DNA of 64,000 bases from Acephala macrosclerotiorum (GCA_014904845.1 MU119203.1:248001-312000), one strand, 5' to 3'. Counted from the first letter of the stretch, positions 48,081 to 59,255 are shown. Made by a program: numbers and translations. The notes: generated by a model not told the origin, from the sequence alone.

Positions 48081-50114
48081 ATGCCTGGAAGTTTGAGAAA
48101 TCCGTTTGCGAGTTCTCAAAGCACAGCGGTTGTCATACCGCCATCCGACAAGCCTGCCACTCGGCGTCCTTCGACCTCGAAGGCTACTAGATTGACTCAG
48201 TTCTTCTCATCACCGAAGACCAAGGAACAGCAATCTGCACAGGCAGCTCTCCTCTCCGCAGTTGCCGCACAACAACAGCGACTCCTAGATAACCCATCAC
48301 CACACATCAGCGCTCCATCTTTGTCATTACCTACTATTTCTCTATCGACCGCGAAAGCTGGCGAGGCTAATATGGACGAGCCCCCTACGACTCTTTTTCA
48401 ACCACCTTCTGTTGCTGAAGCAAAACGACAAGCCAGAATCGACGCACAATTTGGACCTCTTGGAAGCCAGAGTCACAGATATGTTAGCAAACATGTGGGC
48501 GGGGACCTTGAAGCCCCTGTTATGGACGAACCCCCTTACTACTACCTCTTGACAACATACATCAGTTACCTCATTTTGATCATTTTCGGCCACGTTAGAG
48601 ATTTCTTTGGCAAGCGATTCAGAGCTGATCACTACAAGCATCTCAAATCTGCCAATGGCTATGCAGCCCTAAACAGCGATTTTGACAACTTCTACGTCCG
48701 CCGGTTGAAGTTGCGAATTGATGACTGCTTCGCTCGACCGATCACTGGAGTGCCAGGAAGATACATTACTCTTATGGACCGAAAGACTGATGATTACAAC
48801 CGGCATTACCAGTTCACCGGCACGTACACTGAGACTCTCAACATGAGCTCTTACAATTATCTGGGTTTCGCTCAATCAGAAGGTCCTTGCGCAGATGCAG
48901 TTGAGGAGACCATCAAGAGATATGGCATCTCTGCAACTAGCCCCCGTGCCGATGCAGGTACCTCGGATTTGGCTTTGGAGGTCGAGAGGAAGATTGCCGA
49001 GTTCGTTGGCAAGCCAGCAGCAATGGTCTTCTCTATGGGTTTCGCGACAAATGCTTCTTCGTTCCCGGCTTTGGTTGGAAAGGGCTCCTTGATTATCTCT
49101 GATGAGCTCAATCACGCTTCCATTCGTATTGGTGCCCGTCTCTCCGGTGCTATGATCACCTCATTCAAGCACAACGATATGGGAGATCTTGAGGAGAAGC
49201 TCCGTGAGGTCATTTCACAAGGTCAACCAAGAACGCACCGCCCATGGAAGAAGATCCTGGTTGTCGTCGAAGGTCTTTATTCTATGGAAGGAACAATGTG
49301 CGACTTGCCTGGTCTGCTCAAGCTCAAGAAGCGTTACAAGTTCAACTTGTTCGTTGATGAGGCTCACTCCATTGGTGCTCTCGGTCCCCGAGGCCGCGGC
49401 GTCTGCGATTACTTCAATATTGATCCTTCAGAGGTCGATATCCTCATGGGTACTTTGACAAAGTCTTTCGGCGCAAATGGTGGTTATGTTGCTGCTGAGA
49501 AGCACATCATCGACAAACTCCGATCCACAAACGCAGCAACAATCTATGGCGAATCACCAACCCCACCAGTTCTCACTCAAATTCTCAGCGCTCTCAAGAT
49601 CATTGCTGGCGAGGCGGTCCCGGGTCAAGGCGAGGAGCGTCTCCAACGTATTGCCTTCAACTCACGTTACCTTCGGTTGGGATTGAAACGCCTCGGTTAT
49701 ATTGTCTACGGTCATGATGATTCTCCAATCATCCCAATCATGCTCTACAACCCCGCCAAAATGCCTGCCTTCTCTCACGAAATGCTTCGTCGCAAGATTT
49801 CAGTCGTCATTGTCGGTTATCCCGCCACTCCTCTGATTTCGTCCCGCGCCCGATTCTGCGTTTCTGCTGCTCACAACAAGGATGACATGGACCGTGTCCT
49901 CGCTGCTTGCGACGAAATTGGCAATGTTCTCCAGCTCAAGTTCTCCACCGGTATTGCCGGAGGCGCAGAGCATCTCCCAGACGGAGTCACCCCTGAAATG
50001 GAGAAGGAATGGCAAAAGGCGAATGGTCTGCAAGGCGTTGTCAAGCCACCTCGGTGGTCGTTACGAGAAATCATCGCGAACGGTGTTCAAGATGTCAAGC
50101 AACCTTTGAGATGA
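48081..50114 (+). CDS. LCB2: Serine palmitoyltransferase subunit 2
   Basis: This intronless ORF from ATG 48,081 encodes 677 aa. Lcb2 is the PLP-binding catalytic subunit that condenses serine with palmitoyl-CoA, the first step of sphingolipid synthesis, at the endoplasmic reticulum with Lcb1. PLP forms a Schiff base with Lys461 in GTLTKSFGANGGY; DEAHSIGALGPRGRGV, SDELNHASIRIG and YNYLGFAQ are conserved PLP-fold motifs. A single membrane segment is at about residues 155-172 (YYYLLTTYISYLILIIFG). The first about 150 residues are Ser/Pro/Ala-rich and long compared with yeast Lcb2 (561 aa), a feature of many filamentous fungal versions. The frame stays open 104 codons further upstream, but the first Met with a fungal-type context is used. 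Confidence 0.95.
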   Translation: MPGSLRNPFASSQSTAVVIPPSDKPATRRPSTSKATRLTQFFSSPKTKEQQSAQAALLSAVAAQQQRLLDNPSPHISAPSLSLPTISLSTAKAGEANMDEPPTTLFQPPSVAEAKRQARIDAQFGPLGSQSHRYVSKHVGGDLEAPVMDEPPYYYLLTTYISYLILIIFGHVRDFFGKRFRADHYKHLKSANGYAALNSDFDNFYVRRLKLRIDDCFARPITGVPGRYITLMDRKTDDYNRHYQFTGTYTETLNMSSYNYLGFAQSEGPCADAVEETIKRYGISATSPRADAGTSDLALEVERKIAEFVGKPAAMVFSMGFATNASSFPALVGKGSLIISDELNHASIRIGARLSGAMITSFKHNDMGDLEEKLREVISQGQPRTHRPWKKILVVVEGLYSMEGTMCDLPGLLKLKKRYKFNLFVDEAHSIGALGPRGRGVCDYFNIDPSEVDILMGTLTKSFGANGGYVAAEKHIIDKLRSTNAATIYGESPTPPVLTQILSALKIIAGEAVPGQGEERLQRIAFNSRYLRLGLKRLGYIVYGHDDSPIIPIMLYNPAKMPAFSHEMLRRKISVVIVGYPATPLISSRARFCVSAAHNKDDMDRVLAACDEIGNVLQLKFSTGIAGGAEHLPDGVTPEMEKEWQKANGLQGVVKPPRWSLREIIANGVQDVKQPLR

Positions 50115-51121
50115 TCTGTTTTCCTCTTCGAACGGGCTCAGTCGATGGTGATCCGGACGAAATCCTGGATCCCTCTGAAATATTTTCAGAACTGCAGTTT
50201 TCTGCAGCCGTCTGTACCCCACCAAGCGCCGTGTATACTACCATTCTGTTTACAATCGTTGATTGCTACGTTACAAGCGGTACACGAATAGATACCCTCT
50301 GCCGTCGTTGCCTTTTCTCGGGGGGGGGTTTGAGTTTTCAAGTTGTGGTGGGCATGATTGATAGGGAATGGCTTTTGCGTTGCGAGACTTTGCATTAGCC
50401 TAGGCGTTAATATACTACGGTACCTCATTCGCTTGTATTCTCTTTCCTGTTCCATAAGCACTGGACCGATTGAAGGTCGTGATGGATCAGAGGTGATATG
50501 AACTGAGCTGGATTGGATGGGGTAATATTTAATACTAATAATGAGTGGGATGATGATGGGTGAATGGTGTTGATGGATGCTGATGGTATGGTGTATGGTG
50601 TTATGAAGGAAGATTGAAGCGTTGAGTGTAGGGATGAATGGGAGTGTAGATAGATGAGAGAATGAGAAACTGGATTTTCTCTGATGTTTGTTCACTTTTG
50701 CATTTGATGTGTTGTGAAATGAGATGAAATAACTCGAGCCCTAGCCCCAGCAAGTGCTGAGCCATTGGTCATTGCTTTGTGCTTTGCATGTTTGCGTTTA
50801 CTGTATGTGTCAATTTAGGGCTTGTTCTTCTGTTTCGAGGGACAGGGCTACTTAGATGCAACTCCAAGTTGTGACTCTAGACACGGACATTGTCATGCCT
50901 ATGCCACGAATCCTAAAAGGAGAAAAAAACACGACATTTTCATTTGTTTTGAAAGAATATTTGACAGGTCTTGACATAGCCTTGATCCACCTTTCTCTCA
51001 CCCTCGTCTCTGCGAATGCATACTCATGGATAAGGCGTTCCTTCTCTCTCAATTTCTCGTCTAAATCTACCTGTTCACACATCGTCAGGCTCGTGTTCGG
51101 GAAGAGAAATCTTGCAGTTCA
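50115..51121. other. LCB2 3' flank, no gene seen
   Basis: The 3' UTR includes a run of G at about 50,320. The minus-strand frame at 50,186-50,695 lies in AT/GT-rich repeats and lacks motifs. Confidence 0.45.
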
Positions 51122-52447
51122 TTGTTGTCCTCGTCTCTTTTCTGTCCACCGGAGCCACCGTTCCTACTGGATCCACCGAGTTGCTTGTTAGCTGGAGCAG
51201 CGGAATTCGGTCGTGCATGCTTGGCTAGGTTTCTTGAAGGCGTCGGTTCATCTTCTGGTGGTGGGCTGTGGGGGCGTTTGGCTGATGAGTTTCCTGAGCT
51301 TCCTGTTGGAGCTGTTTTTACTGCGCTATCTGATTGCGAAGAAGAGTGCGTGAGATCGATGGCATTGGATTCGTTGGGGATGTCGGTTGGTGTAGAAGGT
51401 TCAGGGGCAGATGCTCCTTCAGCTCTTTCTGCTCCTGACTCTGGTTGTGCGGCGGAAGAAGGACCTGCTGCTGGAGCAGCGTTTTGCTGGGCTTTTCCTA
51501 GGAGCGTGTTAGCTTAGGGTGGAGAAAGGGTTTGGAAATTGAGAGACTGGACCTCACTGGACTTTTCCGGTATAGGTCCGCTCAATGCCTTCCCTTCTTC
51601 TATCCATTCCGGTCTAATCTAGAGGAACAACTAGACAACTTTGTGCTCGGATACACGTTCTGTGTGCCTCTGTATCCAAGCAGCCGAGGCCCCGAGAACT
51701 CTGTACGCGCAGAACTTCACAATCATGTCCTTTGGATGCTTTTCTGGCCGGACAGACTTGCTATGCTTCTCTTTGAGATGCTCTTCGAAAGCCTCCCAAA
51801 CCTCCTTGACGTCTCTGGGTTTGAATTCCGGGTGGCCTTACAACAGCAATGCTCTGTTCTCCCGTCTCAATGTCCTTGAGAACGCTGCTGCTGATAGCCA
51901 ATTTATCCTCCCCCTTGTCGTCTTCAGTATCCTCATACTCTGCTTCATCTTGGTTCTTCTTTGGGCGTTCCAATTTCTCTGCCCGTAGGATTGCATCAAC
52001 AAACTTGTAGTCCGAAGTTTCAGTCACCAATCCCCTGACATCGATGCTCTCGAACAGGCGGCATTGCGCTGCTTCGACGATACCTTTGATACGCCTATGA
52101 TTCCCATCTGCCCTGTAAGTTATGGATTCCCTCTGCACCGCAAGTGTGCGCTCAATCTCATCCCGAGCTTCCTTGAGCAGATGGGGTCTCTGCTTCTCGT
52201 AGTCGTCGGATATAAACTCTGTGAGTAGGCTCTCTAGAGGGTCGATAGGAGTGGTGCCGTCCTGTTCACTTTGAAGATGGATCATGAGGAGCCAAAAACG
52301 GCGGTCCGGACATGTTGGAGACTCCTGTTGGATCGTGGGATGGTTTGTGTTTGACTCGTAGCAGCAGTACGGCGAATAGTCAAAATAGAAGGCAGTCGCT
52401 TGATCAAGTGCGAGGAGGGAAGCAGGAGGTTGAACAAGGATTCCCAA
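51122..52447 (-). pseudogene. Finger-domain gene, copy 1 (frame-broken)
   Basis: The 5' part (52,447-51,883) reads a charged helical region (SLLTEFISDDYEKQRPHLL, IVEAAQCRLFESIDVRGLV). The middle part reads HCCCKAT and then EFKPRDVKEVWEAFEEHL in a frame shifted by one base, so a single-base deletion lies at about 51,840 whatever splice is chosen. The 3' part (about 51,500-51,122) is a Ser/Pro/Ala-rich tail with KRPHSPPPEDEPT. Order and motifs match the neighbouring copy at 52.9-53.9 kb. The Cys pair followed by HLKEKH suggests a C2H2-like finger. No characterised family is recognised. Confidence 0.5.
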
Positions 52448-52921
52448 ATGCGGGAAGTTTTCCAGAACCTGATTCTGCCTTGAGCGTTGTTCTCAAATGA
52501 ACGAGCTCATAGTAAGACTCGAGTTGCCCATGAAGCTTCTTCTACACTCGTAATTTGTGTGGTCATGCAGAATATGAAAGCTCGAGGATCTGTGGCTCTT
52601 GCCCACCTACATATTTGCAGGTAGCTTTCGGATCTTCTCGCTTCTAGCTGCTATCAACAAATTAGAAGATGTGTGCAAGGCAGAGCTCGAGGATAGAATT
52701 TATTCTATTCTATTGCTACGCAACAGATCTGGGGGTTCCTATACCTAACGTCTCAAGGACAAGAAATGTCTCTTTGGAAACAACTGGTTTGAGCCTCACC
52801 AATCTCACTTTCCTCAAAATCTCGTCAAAGTGCCCAGTCCGTGTTTCTATTCTATTGCTTTGAAGCTACCACTACTGTCCAAATCCATGTCAATTGAGCC
52901 CTCTTCACCCTCCACCTGTGT

Positions 52922-53926
52922 CTAAGGTAGATTTTGTTGGCTTGTCTCGTCAGTTGACTCGTCCTTCCGGTCAGGAGATTGGCGATGGCGCTTTGAAGCG
53001 TTGGAAGAAGACGACCCGGAGCCCTCGGGGCCACGGGAGAGTTTCAACTTCGAGCTTGTTGTAGTCGGCGCCGGAAGTGATTCTGCTGCTTTCTCAGGTT
53101 GGATGGGAGAAGCAGGAAGAACATCTGCCGAGCTTGTTGTGGCTGGTACAGGAAATTTACCTACCTCGCTCTCTGGTGGGACAGGAGGAAGAGAGTCAAA
53201 TGTAGAGCTACCTCCTGACTGTGTACTTGCTTCCTCCTCGAGCTCGGCAAGAGGATGAGGAGCAGCCGCTGTAGGAGAGTCGTCGGAATTCTTGGCTATG
53301 TTTTCGTCAGCTCTTGGCATTCGAGGCGAGCGGTCTGGGACTCACCGAAGTCTCATTTTTGCTCAGCGGTATATCCTTCGGCTGCTGATACTGGATCGAC
53401 ATTGAATGCCACCTTTCTAGGTGCTGGCCTCTTCGACTTTTTCGCGTGTCTTTTGGTCCAATTTGGCGAAGGATCAAGGACTTTGTATCCGCAAAGCTTG
53501 ATTATTGAAATTTCCAAACCTTTTGCTGGATCAAATGGATCATAGATCAGTGAAAAGTTTCCGGGATGACACTGCTCCAGATGGTCTCGGAAAGCATTCC
53601 AAACATTCGCGTCATCTCTTGGCTTGAAATCATCCTCAGTTTCCTTGCATACACAGCATTGTAAAATGAATGCCTCAAGCTCACCATTAGAGTTAATCGT
53701 TGTTAGTATCCACCTCCACCGAAATCACTTGCCGCTTCATAGCCTTCCCTTCCTCGTCGATGAAGCCCTCTTCAGCTAAGCGATCGATCACTCGCCGTTG
53801 TGCTGCTTTGACCATTCGTTCACCCGCTTCTTGATCCTCGTCATCCCAGTCGGTCAACAATTCAGCCAGATATTTGCCTCTTTTCTTGATCTTTCTCTGC
53901 CGTCCATGGAGAAGCCTTGGTCTCGT
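52922..53926 (-). pseudogene. Finger-domain gene, copy 2 (model uncertain)
   Basis: An exon starts after CTCTAG at 53,926 and reads YLAELLTDWDDEDQEAG and KAAQRRVIDRLAEEGFIDE, related to copy 1. An intron with donor GTGATT at about 53,731, a perfect TACTAAC branch, and an acceptor at about 53,683 joins it to LEAFILQCCVCKETED, DFKPRDDANVWNAFRDHL and EQCHPG: a CxxC...HxxxxCH layout like a zinc finger. The frame then meets TGA at about 53,353, after GYTAEQK. The Ser/Pro-rich tail (SGSSSSNASKRHRQSPDRK, stop at 52,922) lies in another frame. Either an intron was missed or the gene is broken. The 5' end was not found. Confidence 0.5.
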
Positions 53927-55247
53927 CTAGAGATAGTCTTCTGATATCAGATCTGCGACCCTCCGCTCGAAAGGGCCGTTACTGCTTGAACCGGCAGCTG
54001 GTGGTATCTTGACAAGTTGATAGTATTAGGATAGTATGGAAACAAAGGCAGCTTTCAATGAATCTATCGATATGAGCAGACCAACCCAAGGGAAGCCACG
54101 AGAAGAGACTGCGTCCTAAGCGGGAACAATCATCAGAACAGACTTCGACTGCGAAGTCAATTCCTGAAATGACGAGCTCGCGCGCCTCAGACCTCGATTC
54201 CATTCTTGCTTCATGAACATGCAGGCACTCGCAACTCGAGATACTGCACCTGGCTAAGATTTCACAAATCAAACCTGCATCTTTCAAATCTTCTCATCTC
54301 TTTCAACTAGACTCTACGAGAAAGAGGTCGAATATTTTAATATTAATTCTTTTTATTAGGAATATTTCTATTTTAAATATTTTAGAATATTTCCTTTTAT
54401 TTGTATCTTGAATATCTTGCCATCCCTTTTCCACTCGTTTCCTTCGCCACTAACCTTCATTCATTGACACCCTCCCCGAACACTATGGATGCCCTTCCAG
54501 CTTAGCCAAGCTTGTCGCTTGTCGCCCTCTGCGATAAAGCTGATTCAGTGCTCTTCCAAGAATGAATCATGCTCTTAGCTGAGCGATGCATGAATCAAGC
54601 ATCAGGTGAAGTTGTGGAAGTGAAGCGAGGTGAAGGTCATTCATTAACCTGAGTTGTAATGAAGTGGATTGAATCGTGGAGATTTCGATGGGAAAGTGGT
54701 TGAGAGGAAGTGAGAAGAAGATTAAGACAAGAGAATAGGAGGAGGGGGGGGGTTATACTCGAGCTAGTGTTGGATGCTCCTTCTTTTCTTGACGAAAGCG
54801 CAAGCTAACTTGAAATCTGCTGCGTCAAAACACACTTGACGATGTGCAAGAGATTGAAGGAAGGCATGGATCAGGCACTCGCCATTCTTTTCTCTTCTTT
54901 CCCAACACTGGTTGACCAAGGTCCAGGAGTGCTGCAAGACACGAGATGCGACCTCGCTGTCAGATCCGTGTCGAGGCAGCGGACCACAATTAGGAAAAAG
55001 GCATCACCTGTACGACCCACAGTCTCAACCAGACTACAGAATCTACATCGAACAGCAATGAGATTAGAACTTTCTCATCTCTTCCCACAACCTTCAGCGG
55101 CATGCTGGATGTCCTGAACACCCGAGTTCAGTTAGAGATAAACCCCTATTTCAAAGCAATTTGTCATTTTCGCAAGAAACCACCAAAGCAGAACAAGGAA
55201 GCACACTGCACAGAACAGAAGAAGAGCTCCAGTCCCGATCACAGACT
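53927..55247. other. Intergenic, with an AT-rich patch at 54,320-54,420
   Basis: No gene is supported. The minus-strand frame at 53,979-54,287 could include an upstream exon of finger-gene copy 2, but has no motif. A nine-G run is at about 54,744. Confidence 0.35.
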
Positions 55248-56272
55248 TCATCCTCGAACACGACCCTCCTGCTTCTTAGCCATCTTTGGCACTATGTCGC
55301 CAACCTCGCTCAAGTCGTGTTCCTTGTCACGAGCCTCCTCCGCCTCGTTCTTATCCTTCTGGAGCGCTACCGGTGTCTTCATAGCTCGACTGAGCTTCTT
55401 ACTAGTTGGATTCTTTGACGGAGTCGAGTGAGCGACTTCCGAAGGACCAGGTGTACTCTTGATGCGCTTGTTGGAAGTTGACCTTACTCCATCTGGCGAC
55501 GAGAACCCGTGTGTTCGCTTGGCTTTGCTGGTGGTGATAGGGGTGTGAGTTTGGGTTTTGTTGACTTTCGGAGTCGTTGTTGACTTGGATTCGTGAGCGG
55601 TGCTCTGGACGTTTTGATCCTCATGGTCTTCGTAGTCATTGATCGAGGGAGCTTTCTGCTTCGGCACGGTCGTATTGCGTTTGAGACCTTTCTTGTTCAA
55701 CTTGACTTGCTGCTTCTCATCCTTGACAGCAGGCACCTTCGATTTCGTTGTGAGTTTCTTGGTGATTATGGACTTTGGGTTCGCAGGCTTCGGTTGCTTG
55801 GGTCGCTTGTCGTCTCCGCGTCTTGGATTGGTCGCATTCGTAAAGGTAGACTTTGGGTTCACGCTTATGGTCTTCACTTTCGTTCCTGCATTCGAATCGG
55901 TAAGATCCTGGGATGACTTAACTTTTGGAGACTCTAATCCAGACTCCTCTTCGGATTTGATCAAGCCAGGATCCTCGTCGTCAGCTTGCGACGGAGAAGT
56001 TCTCAGATTTGGTTCCATGCCATTGATTCTCAGTTCATCCACCAACCTGGTGAAAATGTCTTCCTGTGCTTCCTGTATGACAGTCCAAACGTACTGTACA
56101 TCAGCAGCAAACCATCTGTGAAGCAAGCTGTCTACTACTTCAAGTCGTCTGGAGTTTTCTATCTCAGCTGTTGTCGGATTTCCTCTTCATTCTTTCGTTT
56201 ATAATCGTCGATGATTTGAGTGATCTTGCTCTTGAGGTAGTCCTCGACTTCTTTCGTGTCCTTCTGCGACAT
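55248..56272 (-). pseudogene. Lys/Ser-rich nuclear-type protein with a frameshift near its start
   Basis: The start (56,272) reads MSQKDTKEVEDYLKSKI and KRKNEEEIRQQLR, then stops at 56,159. The protein clearly continues one base out of phase as ENSRRLEVVDSLLHRWFAAD, leading into the 292-codon frame ending at 55,248. No GT donor lies at the break, so it is a one-base indel rather than an intron. The rest is Lys/Thr/Pro-rich and disordered with basic patches (KLTTKSKVPAVKDEKQQ, KAKRTHGFSSPDGVRS), suggesting a DNA- or chromatin-associated protein. It shares character, but little sequence, with the two finger genes next to it. A sequencing error would restore a protein of about 330 aa. Confidence 0.5.
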
Positions 56273-57168
56273 CTTGGCAACGAACGCCGAGCAAGAATTT
56301 CCCAGCAAGGGTGGCGAAGTAGCTACTAATATAGAAAGCAGAATCAAACAATAAGGGAATTAGAGAAGATAAGGGAAGAACCATCAAAGGCAATGGAGAG
56401 CCATATTCGGGCCCCTTTTTCAACCTCTATTTGGGAGTTTAACTTCTTCAATGGTCCATGGAAAGAAATTTTGACATACCCGTACAAAACCAGATTCTAA
56501 GTTGCAATTCAAAGTGCTTCCAGAACTTTTAAGAACGAGCGAAAGAACGGCATTAAAGTAAAAACGGGATCTTCTTGGATCTTAATTAGCTTGAAGTTCC
56601 GTGAAAACGCATATATTGTAATTTGAGAGCGGCGGCTATGTTGAAGACTAGAATGGGGAATCTGTTTTAGAAACTTTGGGACGACGAGAAATGTTCATCT
56701 ACTTCGAGTAAGAGACGTCCCTGCGAAGCGAAAATCCCTGTAGACCGAAGCGTGATCCTTGTCACTCTTGATGAAAAAATAAATATCTTTGTAAGAAATT
56801 GCTTTAAAGCCAATTCCGCCTTAGGATCCATTCTACTGCTTTATCTTTTGCATATTGAGTATTTTTCTCCACTGAAAATTTAGCATAGGAATATACCGTT
56901 GTATTTTATTTTTAATCTCTTTTGAATCGACTTTTCATATTATTTTAAATATTACTTTATTAACTTACAAAACTTGAGCGATATTCTGTGAATTCAAAAA
57001 ATTTACAATACTTAGAATAACCACTTTAATAAATGTATAAAACGTCGTTTTTTTACTTAGCTCAAAATGTTGAGTCTTTACTAGAGAGACTTGGTTAACA
57101 AACCATATTTTTCTAGGCACCAATCAGAGGGCTTTAGATCACATGATTTTCAATGGCGTTAAATCGTT

Positions 57169-57196
57169 AAAGGCAGGGCATGGCGCGAGGCACGAG
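57169..57196. repeat. 28-bp inverted repeat, left arm
   Basis: This arm begins AAAGGCAGGGCATGGCGC and is the reverse complement of 59,228-59,255, apart from two transition differences. The pair brackets 2.09 kb containing the HET-WD40 gene. Confidence 0.85.
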
Positions 57197-57206
57197 AGAT
57201 ATGCTT

Positions 57207-57300
57207 TGCCTTTGACGATTTGAACTTTGAAATAATATAAAACTTTTAATTTATAGAGTTTTTAGTCGCACCGGCTCCGTCGGCGCGAGTGGAAGCGTTC
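57207..57300 (+). repeat. Direct repeat, left copy (RIP-altered)
   Basis: It shares TGCCTTTGACGA, GAACTTTGAAATAATATAAA and CGCACCGGCTCCG..GGCGCGAGT, in the same order and orientation, with 59,249-59,326. It carries about 16 extra bases before the GC-rich part, and substitutions are mostly C to T or G to A. Confidence 0.8.
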
Positions 57301-57606
57301 TCCTTTCGAGCTCTACGAAGAACTTTACAACGAGAGTTTTAAACTACGGAAGCTTTAAATACTAAAAGCGATACATTTTAACGTTTTTTGGTAAAACTTT
57401 GACGCAAAAACGTGATTTAAATTTTTTAAAAATATTACGTATTATTATATAAACTCTACATAGACTTTTTTTCCCCTAGTAGAAAACTTTTAATTATCGT
57501 CAAAGGCAAATTAAAGTAATGTTATATAATACAACTCGACTATTTTTTTGCTACATGTAATATTAAATGATAAAATCGAGAGGTAGTTGTCAATTGTAAT
57601 GTTTTA

Positions 57607-58958
57607 CTATAGCGTGCCGGTAGTTAAACCCCAGAGCTTTACCGTTTTATCCTCTGATGCCGACGCTAGCAATCTCGAGTCGGGCGAGAAGGCTACCGAC
57701 CAGACCCAGTCGCTATGCCCCTCGAGCGTCTGCTGCAGCGCACCGGTAGCCGCGTCCCAGAGCCGCACCGTCTTATCCCCTGACGCCGACGCTAGCAGTC
57801 TCGAGTCGGGCGAGAANNNNNNNNNNNNNNNNNNNNNNNNNNNNNNNNNNNNNNNNNNNNNNNNNNNNNNNNNNNNNNNNNNNNNNNNNNNNNNNNNNNN
57901 NNNNNNTCCCAGAGCCGCACCGTCTTATCCCCTGACGCCGACGCTAGCAGTCTCGAGTCGGGCGAGAAAGCTACCGACATGACCCAGCCACTATGCCCCT
58001 CGAGCGTCTGCTGCAGCGTACCGGTGGCCGCGTCCCAGAGCCGCACCGTCTTGTCCCCTGACGCTGAGGCTAGTAGCCTCGAGTCAGGCGAGAAGGCGAC
58101 TAACATGACATTGTTGCTGTGCCCCTCGAGCGTCTGCTGCAGCATGCCTAACCGCTTGGTGTAATTCAAGGTAGCCTGTGAAAGTTCGTCGAGTCGATAT
58201 TTCCATTCGCGGTTCAGCCTACGGAATGCGTTCTCCTTCCGCTCGCCATAGATAACCGGTATTGAGATGTCGAGGATGCCTAGGAGGGAATAAGCAAGGT
58301 CTTCTTCACGCTTGGTTTCCCGATTTCGTGCCCATGACACTCGCTCGTCGAAGCTGAAATAAGAAAGATGGCTGCCTCGAAGAGCGAGAACCGGAATCCC
58401 TGTTATCTTGTGAAGCTGTGCCTCTAATGATTTCTTATCACCGAGTCGATTGCCATTCGAGCTGAAGAACTCGACCGATGGGGGCGCAATAAGCTCTTGA
58501 AGAGTCCAACCACGGGTAAACCATCGACTGTTCCCAAAAGCTGCTTCCCACGGCTGTAAAGACAAGTCGATTGGATCATTTGTCGAAATATCTGTCAGAT
58601 ATACGTAGCACCTTGTTGCATTGCGATACCAGCGGAACATAGAGTTGATAGCCTCCGAAAGCTCTGTGCTATTCGATTTGTTGATGCAACAAGTGTCCAC
58701 CCAAAAGTATTGTAGGCCATCGCGAGCAGCTTGCTCTCCACAGAACTGAAGCTTTTTGTATCCGATTTTCGTCTTCCCTTTCTTTTTCCGTCTGAAAAAA
58801 GTCATATAATAGCCAGAGCCATCCTCCAGGTCCTCGAAGTTGACCTCTTCATCATCTTCTCCCCAGGTGTGTGAAAGTATCGCATAAGGCGTTGTGGGAT
58901 AGGTGATATCTTTCGTAAGGCTAATTTCGCCATTTTCTTCCAGCTTCAGAAGACGCAT
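57607..58958 (-). CDS. HET-domain protein fused directly to WD40 repeats (NACHT absent)
   Basis: The N-terminal about 220 residues are a HET domain: [65 protein letters not shown] and [23 protein letters not shown] domains trigger cell death upon non-self recognition. In HET-D/E/R proteins a NACHT ATPase follows; here the linker [20 protein letters not shown] runs directly into a part-repeat ([12 protein letters not shown]) and then WD40 units of 42 residues (126 bp). At least four near-identical units are seen, e.g. [19 protein letters not shown]; they differ at NNVMLV, GWVMSV and DWVWSV. The array is interrupted by a gap of N at 57,817-57,906 and ends at a stop at 57,609-57,607. The frame does not continue across the 90 Ns, so the true gap length differs. 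Confidence 0.85.
57817..57906. other. Assembly gap (90 N) inside the WD40 array
   Basis: The gap starts in a WD unit after ...RLW plus two bases and resumes at the first base of the Phe codon of FSPDSR. One clean repeat spacing needs 64 nt, plus 126 nt for each extra unit; 90 fits neither. The gap is therefore nominal, and whole repeats may be missing. Confidence 0.95.
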
Positions 58959-59227
58959 TTGAACCTGAGCATTGACCGGTCTGCACGTGTAGCATTCGGT
59001 GTAGCAAGGGTCCTAGGCGGAAGTGCTTGGGTTGAGATCCACATAATCCAGCAAGGAATGCTAAGATGGCGGAGATGGGTCTGAGTTGAAGATGTTGATA
59101 AAAGGGTTTGAGGCTGAGGCTCCAGCCGAGCGCTTGAAGATAATGGGCAGTGCCTTTGGGTAAGCTAAGAATAGACTCATCACGTGATATGGAACTAGGT
59201 GTCCTCAAGCCGAATAGTGGGACGACC

Positions 59228-59255
59228 CTCGTACCTCGCGCCGTGCCCTGCCTTT
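59228..59255. repeat. 28-bp inverted repeat, right arm
   Basis: CTCGTACCTCGCGCCGTG... is the reverse complement of 57,169-57,196 with two differences. No convincing target-site duplication is visible outside the arms. Confidence 0.85.

Larger units (their letters stand above)
56273..57606. other. AT-rich, RIP-like sequence left of the HET gene
   Basis: From about 56,750 the sequence turns AT-rich, with long A/T runs and no coding frames. GC-rich remnants at 57,170-57,310 match sequence on the other side of the HET gene (59,228-59,326). Confidence 0.7.

Noticed and set aside
57587..58164. Plus-strand Ser/Ala-rich frame across the WD40 array
   Set aside because: It is the antisense reading of the repeats and crosses the N gap.
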